DNA of 64,000 nt, taken from positions 74,303,983 to 74,367,982 of the forward strand of contig OX457071.1 of assembly GCA_949752795.1 (NCBI GenBank), in the 5' to 3' direction. The translations under genes and the position numbers were made by a program. This DNA comes from Hyperoodon ampullatus. Its lineage: Eukaryota; Chordata; Mammalia; Artiodactyla; Ziphiidae. The notes below the pieces were generated by a model. That model saw only the letters and a list, made by a program, of their open reading frames with translations, searched no databases and was not told the DNA's origin. Positions 35,167 to 47,110 of this stretch are shown one piece after another (the stretch's first letter is position 1; every line of letters begins with the position of its first letter).

Positions 35167-35841
35167 CAGGGGGCCCCAACCCCCAGGCCATGGACTGGAA
35201 CCCCGTGGCCTGTTAGGAACCAGGGCAGGTGAGCAAAGCTTCATCTGTATTTACAGCCGCTCCCCACCTGAGCTCCGCCTCCTGTCAGATCAGCAGTGGC
35301 TTTAGACTCTCTTAGGAGCACGAACCCTACTGTGAACTGCGCATGCGAGGGACCTAGGTTGCGCGCTCCTTATGAGAATCCAACGCCTGATGACCTGAGG
35401 TGGAGGTGAGGCGGTAGGGCTAGTGCTGGGGAGCGGCTGCGACTACAGATTATCATTAGCAGAGAGGTTTGACTGCACAGAGACCATAATAAATCAATTG
35501 CTTGCAGACTCATGTCAGTGAGTGGCCATTAAGTGACAATTAAGCTGCATCTTACGGAGTAGACTGGACATAAGCAACACATTTCAGGTGTCACTGTCTC
35601 CCGTCACTCCCAGATGGGACCATCTAGTTGCAGGAAAACAAGCTCAGGGCTCCCACTGATCCCGCATTATGGTGAGTTGTATAATTATTTCATTATATAT
35701 TACAATGTAATAATAACAGAAATAAAGTGCACAACTCACCATAATGCACTTGAATCATCCCGAAACCATCCCCACCCCCGTCCGTGGAAAACTTGTCTTC
35801 CATGAAACCAGTCTCTGGTGCCAGAAAGGTTGGGGACCCTG
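35167..35841. mobile_element. Complete MER1/Charlie-like hAT element
   Basis: Terminal inverted repeats cagggggccccaacc (35167) and ggttggggaccctg (ending 35841). Flanked by the 8-bp duplication ctgtagat / ctatagat (one mismatch), the size expected for hAT elements. The interior phrases tggcctgttaggaacc and gtgaactgcgcatgcgaggg are those I know from the MER1/Charlie group. No transposase frame, so non-autonomous. A 17-bp perfect inverted repeat forms an AT-rich hairpin inside (35664-35680 with 35731-35747). Confidence 0.85.
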
Positions 35842-36289
35842 CTATAGATCAAAGAATCAGGTTCAGACTTAACTGTTATTTGACTGAATTGAACACATCA
35901 GGGACTAAGAGCTGCAGTTTCAGTTTGATTTTCAGCCTCCGGTCATCCTGACATCATGTCTCTTTGCTCCACAATGACCTCCAGTGACACGGTAGAGTCT
36001 CTGACCCTCGTTGGTCCATGTCCCAGACAATGCGCAAATCACGCTCATGCTTCTTTTCTTAAAATGCGGTTCTTTTCATTCTAAATTTAACATCTCCAGT
36101 CTAAACATGCCTCTCAGACACCAGCCCCACATTTCCACTGCCTCCTGTTCAGCCTCAGGGGATAATGTGCTGTCATCGCAAACATAAAATTTCTGAAACT
36201 GGACATACCATACCATGTCCTGAACCTCCCAATTCCCCAGCACAGCGATGCCAGTAGACAGACGTTCTGTTGTTTTCCTGCCAACCCTA

Positions 36290-36690
36290 CGAGCTCAGGC
36301 CTTCATTAGCTGTTCAGTGTGCTTCATGCTCATGCCAAGTATACCTTTGTCCAATCCTCAAAGGCTGGATGCTTCCTCATACCATCTCTGACCTTTGCAG
36401 GCCTACCCATCCTCCAAGATACAGCTCAGATGCCTAAGTTAGTCATGCAGCCTTTTCTGGTTCTTACAACTGAATATGAACTTCCTCTACCGTGAACTCC
36501 TACCCCAGCCCTGGCACCATTGCACTTTATTTGTAACTCACATAGAAACATCACAGCTAACTTGTACTGTAGTCATTTATTTTATGTACTTAAAAAATAT
36601 ATCTTTCCTTTAATAAACACCTTAATGACTGAGTCTGTAACTTATCTTGTGTCTCCCCACAGTGCCCAGGACATAGTTTGCAGAATTATT
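36290..36690 (+). mobile_element. L2 fragment
   Basis: L2 3' region: caagatacagctcagatgcc...cttttctggttctt and gtgtctccccacagtgcccaggacatagt. Confidence 0.7.
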
Positions 36691-39600
36691 TAGAATTAGA
36701 ATGTGTGTCACTGGCTTGGTTTCTATAAAGATTGAAATGGACCTTAATAATAATAAAAGGGGGGCAGTCATTTTAAACCATTTGGCATTTTTCCTCAGTC
36801 CTGCCTCTGAACACATACTTTTTTGCAGCACGCAGAAGGATTTGGTGCTTCGTGATATATGAACGTAACAGTCCTACCAGGCCTTCTCGGTGTTGATCAC
36901 TTGCTGTCTCTACAACTTTTCATTCCGTTTTCTCACTCAGTATCAAAGTGTGATTTAAATGGAAAATATCTACTCTCCCATCCTGCAGGTAGAATACTCA
37001 TCACCTTTATTATCGAAAAGCACATATTAAGCATCTATATTTGAGTGTAGTGTTAGACACAAGAAATAGCAAGTTAAACCAATCAACGCTCTAGTCTTCT
37101 ATAATTTTTCAAAGAAAATACTGATGCAAAAAGTTTTTCAACTATATAAGCATCCAGCATTTAATTTAGACCTTAGAAACAGTCAGAACCAAAAAAACAC
37201 TTTCAAAAATAACTTCCTTTCTCCCCTTCATCATGTGAGTGTCATTTGTTCTCACAGAGTCATTCGCTCCCCATGACTCGACACATGACCACTAACAGTT
37301 GCTGAATTTGATGTAAGATGCCTGTCACTAAAGAATAATAGATTCTGCTTCTCAATTCCCATTCTGAAAATCCCAGGAAGGGCTCTGGACCAACTAGGTT
37401 AGGGGCGCATCCTGGACCAGTGAAGTGTGGCCACAGAGGCAGGGTCATATCAGAATATGAGAGCGCCTTCACTTGGAGGGATGAGGAAGCAGGGGGTGGG
37501 GAGCTCACAGGAGGAGGGAGAAAGCTCGAAGTACCACGAAGAAGTAAAACAGGGCAATGAGATGCAAAGTGGGTCCGGGAGGAGATTACTTAAATTGGGC
37601 GGATGGCCAGAGACGCTCTGAGATGAGGCTTCAGCTGAGATCTGAGCGATGAGGAGCAAAAGGTGCTAAGGGGAGGGAGCAAAGTGGTCCAGGTGGACGG
37701 ATCAGAGGGACAGCAGGCGCAAAGGCCTTGAGCTGGGAGCCAGGGAGCAGAAAGAAGGCTTGTGCGATAGGAGTGTCATGAGTGAGGGGGGAGGTTGTGT
37801 GAGATAAGGACAAAGAGGTGGGCAGGCGCAAGGTTGTAGAGCCTTTTAACCCACTTCCCCTCTCAGCAGTCAATCTCACACTTCCTTACCTTGCCTGGGA
37901 GGGCTCTCAAAGGGCAAAGGTAAAAGCGTGTAAGGTCTCTTGAAGCCTGAGCTCTACAACTCACACAGCATCACTTCTAGCACATTCTGCTGGTGAAAGC
38001 AAGACTCAAGACCAGCCCAGATTCAAAGGGTGGGCAAGTGGACTCCACCTCTTGTTAGTAGGAAGTGCAAGATATCATCCATGCCTTTCACTCTACCCAG
38101 GCACAGGTACATATGAATCTGTAGATCTGGTGTAAGTAGTTCCCTTTCAGATGGCTTTGGTTTTCTCTCGAAGGTAAAAGAAAAGTTCACCTGCTGTGAA
38201 TGAGCAGATGGGTGGAAGGAGAGAAAGCAATGGTTTCATATCTGAAAAGACTGTGGGTTGAAAACAATCTTTGGGCAGAATCAGAGAGAGAGCTGGCAGA
38301 TCATCGTAGGACTTCTAGCCAATGTCAAGGGCCCGTTTGCAGGTGCAGCTATGCATTGTATCCATATCCATCTGCCTTGTTGTGAGATTTTCATCACCGG
38401 CACTCAACAGCCCAGGTGGAGACCGGGAAAAGACAGATGTTGGATTCATCCGGGGTTAGGGCCCTGCCAGCTGGGTATGATGAAAAGAAGATGAGGGGCG
38501 GGGAGTGAGGAGTATTAGCAGTGGAGTAGTTAGAATAACAGACCATGACAGTAAGCTGGGTAAGGAGGAAAATGAAGACGGGATTTCCCCTCTTATAGCC
38601 TAATACGAGCTTGAAGTTTTTCATTTAATTTTTTGCAAATTAATTTTTAAAATAAATACCTACCCTCATTCCTTGCTTCATTAATATCTGTGTATGGAGC
38701 CAAGACCCTTCCATCAAATACATACTAAGTAAAACAGACAGCTGAAAAAATAATATAACAGGTTAAAAATGATTTCTTCTTTTCTTAGCTAAGGGATTCC
38801 CATTCCAGTGACCGGTAAGACCATCCCAAACTGAAAACCTCTCCCATTTGCTGACGACGAATTCTGCTCTCATGTTCTATAAGTATTAAAGAAAGTTTAC
38901 CTCTTTAAATTGATATTCAGTACTCTAATCTTGTCCTTTTTTCCTCTGCTGGGCACCTGTTTTTCTTGAATAAGCATATGACTTTAATTTTCAGTTCAAA
39001 ATCTACTTTGCCACACAACAGCGTAGCAAGTAATCTCTAGAACACCGTTTAGGTTTGTGTTCAGTTTTTCAAGGTGTAACATTACTCTGGGTTCTCCTCT
39101 CATTCCAATATGTTTCACCTTCCAGGTAGCTGGACTATGTTACTCAGACCCAATCACGAGAAAAGCTGAGTCTTTTCTGGCTGGTTTCTGCGCAAAACTG
39201 GATCTCCTGTGAGCCACAGAGCTCTCTTTTTACCCAACATAAACACGCTTAGGTCATCTCTGCAACCACCTGATACTTGATACCTGGGCTTATTTGTTTC
39301 CGTGCAACTCCATGCCCAGAACCTCTGGGACTTTTTCACCCTTAGTAGCCCTTCCCCCTTACCAGCCAAGGTCAAGTTCCATCAGATATTGTCCTTCTTG
39401 CTCTGAAACCCTACATCCTGTTTAAATTTTAAAATGCTGTTTTATTTACATCATTACTCTGCTCAGAAATCTTCAAGGACCCTGTGTGACCTTTCATCAC
39501 CTACAGCATAAAGTTCAAGCTCCTTCCTCTAATATTCCAGCCTCTGTATTTACTTTAGCCTGACATGAAAATACCTTAAGGCAGCTTGCAATAGCAACGT

Positions 39601-39796
39601 TAGAATTAGATTAATTAGCTCCACATAGCTAAGTTTCCCACAATCTGAGCTCTTCTGTTATCTCTAGTGCGGTTCTAGCCAGCTTCCCCTGTGCTGCTTC
39701 CCATCAAATAAAACGGTGGTTCTCGAAACACCTGGTGAATCACCCTAGCAATTCTGGTGTAATTGACCTGGGCTACAGCTGGGTGTTAGGGTTTTT

Positions 39797-40008
39797 TGTT
39801 TGTTTGTTTGTTTTGCAGTACGCGGGCCTCTCACTGCTGTGGCTTCTTCCGTTGCGGAGCACAGGCTCCGGACACGCAGGCTCAGTGGCCATGGCTGACG
39901 GGCCCAGCCGCTCCACGGTATGTGGGTTCTTCCCGGACCGGGGCGCAAACCCGCATTCCCTGCATCGGCAGGTGGACTCAACCACTGCGCCAGCAGGGAA
40001 GCCCCTAC
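39797..40008 (-). mobile_element. CHR-type SINE, short GC-rich form
   Basis: TTTG-type tail followed by gcagtacgcgggcctctcactg and a complete body. Flanks tgttagggttttt / tgttgggattttt. Confidence 0.96.
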
Positions 40009-40079
40009 TGTTGGGATTTTTAAAGCTCCTTGGTGATCCTAATGAGCGTTCAAGGTTGAGAACCGCTACATTAGGACGA

Positions 40080-40390
40080 GGTTATCGATTCTCCTTGAAA
40101 CATTCGTCATTCCCCTCCTTCCCTATCCACATTCCCCCTTTCTTCTGTACTTCTCTAAACCCTACCCCCTCTTTGATATCCAACTCAGGTCCTTCTGGGA
40201 TCTTAACTTATCACCCAGTGCCAATACATTCCCATAGCAATACCCTGTTTACACTTATTTGGCACTTTGCGTATACTTCTTTTTGTGTGTTTATCCTGTC
40301 TCTTCAATGGGATTCTAAGGTGTAGAAGGACAGGGCCTGCATTTTATAGCTCTCTTTGTCCCCAGAACCTAACACAATGCCTTTCAAACT
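40080..40390 (+). mobile_element. L2 fragment
   Basis: Phrase gattctaaggtgtagaaggacagggcctgcattttatagctctctttgtccccagaacctaacacaatgcc, typical of L2 3' ends. Confidence 0.7.
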
Positions 40391-40408
40391 AGGTACCATT
40401 GTGTGATT

Positions 40409-40688
40409 TATGGGAGATGGTGATGGTGATGACAATAATGATGATGATGGTGATGATGGTGGTGGTGATGTTGATGATAGAGATGGTGATGTTGGTGATG
40501 GTGATGATGGTGACAGTGATGGTGATGATGATGGAGATGGTGATGGTGGTGGTGATGTTGGTGATGGTGATGACGGTGATGGTGATGGTGATGATGCTAA
40601 TGAGGGTGATGGTGATGGTGGTGGTGGTGACGATGATGATGGAGATGGAGATGGTGATGGTGATGTTGGTGATAGTATTGATGGTGTA
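40409..40688. repeat. Degenerate (GATGGT)n repeat tract
   Basis: About 280 bp of GAT/GGT/GAC triplets with a dominant hexamer gatggt, strongly purine/T-biased on the plus strand. All forward frames and one reverse frame stay open, which explains the acidic (Asp/Gly) or Ser/Pro translations. It is not a gene. Confidence 0.95.
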
Positions 40689-41094
40689 GCAGATGCCAAG
40701 TCAATGCTCTGACCATATCTGTTCAGATTTCTTTCTCTCTTTGTGGAGCTACCACTCTTAGGCTACTGGAACACCTTTTCACACACAAAACTGAAGTTCT
40801 GGGAATTAAGCTCACCCCCACCTTAGTGACTGTGAGTGCAAGTATGAATACTCCAGCTCTCATGACCTCTGATTGGGACCACACTGGGGTAACCTGCACT
40901 GTCTCCTGTGTCCCGCTGAATTTAGGTCCAAACTGGTATTAAACCCTGACTTAGGCTACTTTTTTCCCCAATTCTACTCCCTCACTCCCTTACTGGTGTT
41001 TCCTGGGAACACTTCCTAAATCATTTTCACATGAATCCTTGCCTAAGGTTCTGCTTTTTGGGGGGTAGGAGGGAGCCAACCTAGGACAGATGAT

Positions 41095-41275
41095 AATATA
41101 ATAGTAATAGCAGCTAATATTTATAGAATATTTTCTACATGCAAGGCATTAACTCATTTAATCCTCAGAATTAGGTAGGTACTATGGTTATACTCATTTT
41201 ACAGATTAGGAAATTGAGGCATGCAGAGATTAAGTAATTTGCAGAAGGTCACACAGATAACCAAAGAACTGAAAA
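41095..41275 (-). mobile_element. MIR-type ancient SINE
   Basis: Phrases gctaatatttatagaatattttctacatgcaaggcattaactcatttaatcc and attttacagattaggaaattgagg. Confidence 0.85.
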
Positions 41276-43039
41276 AAGAAAAGGATAAACCTACAGGTCA
41301 GGCACAGTAGGGATCAAATAAAATGAAAAATGAATTTCAATCAATTACCACTTAAGCTTTATGGACAACTTAGAAACTAAACCATCATGTCTAATAGTAT
41401 CAGTTATGGCCTTGAGACCAGCTGCAGCAGCAGGGACTGTAGTTTGGCCCATCAGCCTCCTCTTATAAAATTTCCCAGAAATTGTGGCTAGTAAGAATTC
41501 TGGAGAAACTGTGCTTAGATGGAGTAGCTTTATGCAAAAAGCAAGCAATCTGAACATTGCAAAGGTGGAAGACAGCACCCTGCCCAAACCCACTTATAAG
41601 CTAGTGCATCTGTACCCCAGCTGCTGTGAGCACTGGATAACCATTCCAGATGCCACCTTCTCTTGTCCTCCTGCATCGAAGACCTCATCCAGGGGTAATG
41701 GGGGTACAGAAAGCTGGCCTTCTTGGATAAGACTTGCTGGTGAATTGTGTGGGATCAGCTGAGGCTCATTCTTATTTCCTTGTCTTCCTGGCCAGTCCTG
41801 CTTCCTTCACTCGCCTTTTCCAGAGAGCACTCCCCTCATAAAATCACTTGAACAAGAATCCTTGTTTCAGGCTCTGTTTCTAGAGAACCTGACCCAAGAC
41901 AGCCTCTGGCCGCACTGGATAGGTGAGATGGGTGAGAATGACACTGGGTACTTTCAACCTCCTTGCTCAACCTCCATTCTTCCCTTCTTCTGGTGTGCCA
42001 TCTTGTATAAAGCCTGGAACACGAAAAATGACATTACCCAGGCTTTCCTGCAACCACAGTTCTGGATGCAAATCAGGTTCTGCCAGCTAAAAGTGTTCAA
42101 CAAGATGTGGAAAACCGAGCTGAAGCAGAAGCTGTATTTCTACCCACTTTGGGCTGTTTTCCTGATGGTGAGCAAGGCTCTGGAGTGTGAGGATTTTCTG
42201 CAGTAGTGATTCAGCGTGGTTCCCAGCTTTGACGGTGTTAAGAGATAACCCATGGCTCTGGGAACGGAGGATTTCTGCTGTTGGCTTCCAGATCGCTGGA
42301 TTACAGCAGCTGATGCCGGACATTCCTGAACCCGGGACTCCAGTGGCGACCTCAGAAGTGGTAGCTCGCCTCTGAGGTCGGTCCTGAACGTATGTGGGAG
42401 TTGGTCTGAGGCTCAACCCACAGCCCACACTCCCCTGTCCATTGCAATGATTTCGTAGGCGCCTAATTCCCTGTAACAAATACCTTTCTGCTTTAAAAAT
42501 GTAAAGTGATGTTTGCATCCTGCCTTGAATCCTGGCTGATTCAGAGGAAGAATTTTTAGCTGCAAGAACCCCAGTAAAATCACCTAATTAAAGACAGAGA
42601 ATGATGTAAAGGCATAGGAGAACCACACAGACCCATTTGCTGACAAAGTAACGGAGCCCCTAGGGAACTGGCAAGCTCTCGGTTCCTTTTCTAATTACTG
42701 TTTACTTGCTCATGGCCGCCATCTGAGAGGTCTTAGCCTTTTCATCTCTATGACCTTTCAGTTCTTTTACTCACAGTTAACCGACAATATCTCCATGACA
42801 AGTCCAAATTCCCAGAAAATCTGGAACAGGTACCTTATCTCAAATAGCCATGGCCAGAGAGGTGGGGTCACATGGTCTAGAGTGGGTCCTTCCAAGCAGC
42901 TGGCAGGTTCTCTGAAAGGAAATGATGGACATCTCTAGAACACAGGTTTAGGAGCTTGAGTGCTCCATTTCCCTGGGCACATGCTTCTATCTGGAGGAAT
43001 TTCTGTTAGAGTAAAACTCTAAGCTATTGATGTAGGGGG

Positions 43040-43448
43040 TGCATTAGTTTGCTAGGGCTGCCATAACAAAACACCATAGACTGAGTGGCTTAAACAACAG
43101 AAATTTATTTCTCACTGTTCCGGAGGTTGGAAGTCCAAGATCAAGCTGTCAGCAGGTTTAGTTTCTTCTGAGGTCTCTCTCCTAAGCTTGCAGATGGCTG
43201 CCTCCTTGCTGTGCCTGTACATGGCCTTTCCTCTGTGTACACACATCCCTGGTATCTTTTCACGTGTCCAGATTTCCTCTTCATATAAGGACACTGGTCA
43301 GATAGGATTAGAACTCACCCTAATAGCCTCATTTTAACTTAATTAACACTTTAAGGCCCTATCTCCAAATTAAGTCACATTCTGAGATGGGGCGGGGGGA
43401 GATTAGGGTTTCAAAACATGAGTGGAGGGGCACATTCAACCCATAACA
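43040..43448 (-). mobile_element. MaLR/MLT1-type solo LTR
   Basis: On the minus strand it runs TGTTATGGG... to ...GGCAGCCCTAGCAAACTAATGCA, with an AATAAA-type signal (aaataaatttctgttg). A 5-bp duplication ggggg lies at 43035-43039 and 43449-43453. No internal region is present. Confidence 0.88.
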
Positions 43449-43499
43449 GGGGGTGTCCTTGAAAGTGGTTTTCATGTGCAGAAAAAGGCTATTAAGAAG

Positions 43500-43870
43500 T
43501 TTCTCTTTAGGAATGGAGCACTGACCCAGGCTGCAATGTGGATGGCCCTTTAAAACAGTGCTAAGTGAAAGAAGCCAGGTGTAAAAGGCTGCCCTTGCAT
43601 GATTCCATCTACAGGATATGTCCTATAGGCAAATGCACTGAGACAGAAAGTGTCTTAGTGACTACCAGGGGCTGGGAGTGGGGTGGGAAGGAATGGGATG
43701 ACTGCTAATGGGTGTGAGATTTCTTTTAGGGGTGATGAAAATATTCCAAAATTAGACTGTGGTGATGACTGCACAACTCTGTGCATATAGTAAAAATCAC
43801 TGAATTGTACACTTTAAATGGGTGAATTTTATGGTATGTGAATTATAGCTCAATAAAGCTCTTTTAAAAA
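43500..43870 (+). mobile_element. L1M 3' end
   Basis: Phrases taccaggggctgggagtgggg, aaattagactgtggtgatgactgcacaactctgtgc and gaattgtacactttaaatgggtgaattttatgg. Confidence 0.9.
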
Positions 43871-44300
43871 TATATTTTAAGAGGAAATTAATAAAATACT
43901 CTTTTAAAAAATCTTTGCTGTAAACAGTTAATATTCAACTTATCAAATTCCAATTCAATGCCCTACTTAAACCTTAGGCTTTTAAATCTAGTTTACAGCT
44001 CTCATTATTCTAGTAATAAGTAAACTTTAACAGTCATTTGGAATTAGACTTTGACTAAATTTAGATCTCATTCACATACTTATTTAATTAATACTTATTT
44101 AATTAATCATCTTCAAACAAACATTTTAAACTGTTTATAACTGTAATATTTTTTCATTTATAGTACTTCAAATGTTGGATTTAATGTCTTCCTGAATCCT
44201 TAAATAATAATCTTAAAATTAATCAGAAAACAATATGATGAGCCTAAATTTTTCTTAGCTGTTCTTATACTGTCCACAAACTTATTAAGATTTCGACTTA
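43871..44300. other. AT-rich intergenic stretch
   Basis: No recognised repeat. It contains an exact 15-bp tandem duplication of acttatttaattaat (44078-44107). Confidence 0.6.
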
Positions 44301-44424
44301 AGGGAATTCCCTGGTGATCCAGTGGTTAGAACTCGGGGCTTTCACTGCCGTGGGCCCGGGTTCAATCCCTGGTGGGGGAATTAAGATCCTGCAAGCCAGG
44401 CGGCACGGCCAAAAAAAAAAAAAA
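44301..44424 (+). mobile_element. CHR-type SINE, older short form
   Basis: gggaattccctggtgatccagtggttag to aggcggcacggccAAAA, B box ggttcaatccc. Target-site duplication not clear. Confidence 0.93.
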
Positions 44425-45119
44425 GACTTGAACATAAAAGTCTAAATCAACCTCTCAGTTTGGATTTTAAATTTTAATTAAGGCTGTCATTCTAAGAAGC
44501 CAAAATCACTTAAACACTATAAGTATATAAAATAGCAAATATTCAGAAAATCCTTTTAATGTTATGGTTTTAATTCTTTTATACCTTTTTATTCTTCATT
44601 GTAAAAAGTCCTGGAGTTAAAAGACGCCTACACACTAAAAAGGCGAGGCAGCATCCCAGCAAACGAGATTAATTAGACCAAAGATTTTGGCAGGTTATGA
44701 GAGATGGAAATCCAGAATGACCCATCTCTCTGTCCCAATTATCATATGTACAACTCTTTTATAGTCACTTTGTCTTGGGCTACAAAATTGAAGCAAGGTA
44801 TTGGATTCAAGTTCCATACATTACCTGACTATCTATCCACAGAACTTTGCAGCCTCCCACCAGGTAAATCACTTGATTAGACTTTATATTTTTTGACTCT
44901 TAGGATATATACACGTCTTTTCGGTTGAACGTTTTAAAGTATTTGCACTTGATGGCGTATTACACTCATTACAACTCGTATAGGTATTTAAAATGATTTC
45001 TGCTTGAATTTTGGATATCTCACATGTGATTTTCTCAGACGTGTACTCAGAATTCCTGAGGTCATTGTACTAACATGCATTAATCCTGTTTGTAACAAGT
45101 TTGCATTTTTCTCTGCTCA

Positions 45120-45440
45120 TCCACGCAGTTGGCTGAGGGGCATTTTGTGCCAGGTGCCATGCTGAGCTCTGGGACTCTAAAAATGAATAAATCCATTTGT
45201 TTGAACTGAAGGAGTTTGGACTCTTAGATGGGAGAGAACTATAAAAGAACAGAAAATCATTGTAGGTACTCGTTCAGTGGCTGTCTTTTTCCATTCAAAA
45301 GGAAGGCACGGGCCTGGTTTGTCTTATCTTCTGCTGTTAGCATTAGCACCTCATTCCTAGTGGCACCCAGTAAATATTTGTTAAGTAAATGAGTAAGTGC
45401 TAAAATAATTATACAGAGGAAGCTATGGGAGCCACCGTAC
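45120..45440 (+). mobile_element. L2 fragments
   Basis: Phrases gtgccaggtgccatgctgagctctgggactc and ctcattcctagtggcacccagtaaatatttgttaagtaaatgagt. Confidence 0.75.
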
Positions 45441-45840
45441 TAGGGACATGGGCCTAGCTTTATGCGTGGTTGGACGTTGGGGTTAGAGTGCCACTTCAGA
45501 GGTATCAGAAAAAAAATCCCTTGACCATGAGATATGAAATGAGTCCTGGGAGATAAAGGAAAAAGTGGGGTTGAGGGTTGCTTAATTGAACTTCAAGTAG
45601 TTCCAGAATGCCAAGAAGCGCCCAGTCTGTAGTGGTATACAGCAGAGATATCGTGAAGGGCCTTGAAGACTGCATCGTTTGTATATTTCCATTTTCGTAT
45701 CTACAACAATATGCCGATTTCTAAAAAACCCTGTCCCTTCCACCCCTACTACACTGGTAGCTCATGGATGCTAAAGTTTGTTACCCAGGCGCTAAGCATG
45801 AGGGCCGGGATAGATTAGCTCCTCCAAAGATAAGGCAGGA

Positions 45841-45899
45841 ATGAATGAGTGAATGAATGAATGAATGAACGAGCAAACGAATGAACGAACGAACGAAGA
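45841..45899. repeat. (AATG)n-derived tetranucleotide repeat
   Basis: gaatgagtgaatgaatgaatgaatgaacgagcaaacg, then aatgaacgaacgaacgaag, a degenerate tetramer array. Confidence 0.93.
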
Positions 45900-46239
45900 A
45901 TCACAGCACGGTGAGCACGGTGCAATGATTAAACCTTCTAGAGGGTAGGGAAGTCGGGGAGCCTATACCAGGCTGGGCAGGGACTCAGTCAAGGGCGTAA
46001 CTAGTGGTGAGGCGAGTTTGGTAAGCGTCACATCTCAGAAATAAAACCAGAGACGCGACTGTGGGGAGGGGCGTGGGTTCAAAGCGCATTCCTAGCGGGA
46101 ATTCACTTTCTTCACTGAAACCCGAGTAAAGGCACTCGAGAATTGATTAGGGTTTGTAATTTCCGATTGGCAATGAGGGAAAGCGCCTGGGTGGTCATCT
46201 ACGTGGTACCCAGGTAGTCAAGGGACAGGAACAGACCGC

Positions 46240-47110
46240 TGGGTTGCACTCCAGCCCAAGTCGTCCTTGGGCCGCCGCACTCCGGCTGGAGAGGCGTCCA
46301 CGTGACATCAGCGCTGGCGCGAGCGCCGAAAGCCGGAACGCGGCACGCGGCATCCGGGATCCCACCGGACGCAGTTTCCAGACGCACCGGCGAGCGCCCG
46401 GCGGCGGCTGAGCGCCTCCTGTCGCGCAGGGGGCGGCCCGGCCGTAGGGAGATACGGGTGGGGCCTGCCGTCCCTCCTCCAGAGCCTCCGCTCCGGCTGG
46501 ACCGTCCCGCTGCAGCAGGCTTCTCTTCAGCAGACGAGCAGAGGGCGCAGCGGCCTCCGGAGGCGCGGATGCGAGCCCCGCCCGCCGCCCGGTCACAGCC
46601 TCCGGGGCCGCACGCTTCTCTCCAGGTAGCGGGAAGACGGCCAGGTCCCCGGCGTAGCGAGCTCGGGGGAAGCACCGGGCCCCCCGCGGCTTCCGGGAGA
46701 CGCGTCACCGCAGGCCCTCCCTGGGCCCCGCCTCTCCTGATTGGCTACCTGCGGTCTAGATGCCCTGCCCTGGCCGGTGATTGGCTCCGAGGCCCCGCGT
46801 CACTGGCTTCATTGTGAGAATCTAGGTCGCTAAGGGAAACGTTACTCCAGGCCCGGTTGGGGAGAGGTTGGTTGGGCCCGAGTCCAGTTTGTTTATTGTA
46901 CTGCTGGCCCTACCCCGGCGCGAGCTTCCGTCGCAACTTCCAGGAAGGGAACCAGTATCGGGGCGGAGGGCAAGGGTGGCGAGCGAGTGAAGGTTTAGAA
47001 GTAAGCTGGAGGCCCCTAAGCCTGGCAACACCCGAGTGGGAGCGGCGTGGGAAGGAAGGCCTTGAGAGAAGAGTTGTCATCCCAGGAAGGGTGACGGTGG
47101 AGGAAAGAAA
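46240..47110 (+). promoter_or_regulatory. RNF6: CpG island / RNF6 promoter and 5' UTR
   Basis: CpG-dense block upstream of the RNF6 coding exons. It includes ETS-like sites (gcttccggga near 46690), CRE-like gcgtcac elements and two reverse CCAAT boxes. The non-coding first exon should start here. A possible donor is tctccag|gtagcg at about 46627, but I could not fix it. Open frames on both strands across it are compositional. Confidence 0.85.
46739..46784 (-). promoter_or_regulatory. Paired CCAAT boxes
   Basis: gattggctac at 46739 and gattggctcc at 46779 are reverse CCAAT boxes exactly 40 bp apart, matching the NF-Y core (ATTGG) with favourable flanks. NF-Y binding is inferred. Confidence 0.6.

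Larger units (their letters stand above)
32961..46239. other. Intergenic region between divergent CDK8 and RNF6
   Basis: No exon was recognised. The interval holds one long hAT element, MIR and L2 remnants, a MaLR LTR, L1M ends, a degenerate GAT/GGT repeat and two CHR SINEs (39797, 44301). A pure T-run of about 26 bases (32971-32997) borders the CDK8 island. 37000-39780 and 41280-43030 show only weak ancient-repeat resemblance. Confidence 0.7.

Noticed and set aside
40304..40712. Asp/Gly-rich and Ser/Pro-rich open frames near 40.5 kb
   Set aside because: Produced by the GATGGT repeat tract.
46195..46817. Open frames of 133-171 codons on both strands at 46.2-46.8 kb
   Set aside because: Same CpG-island effect at the RNF6 promoter. 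No domain and no splice support.
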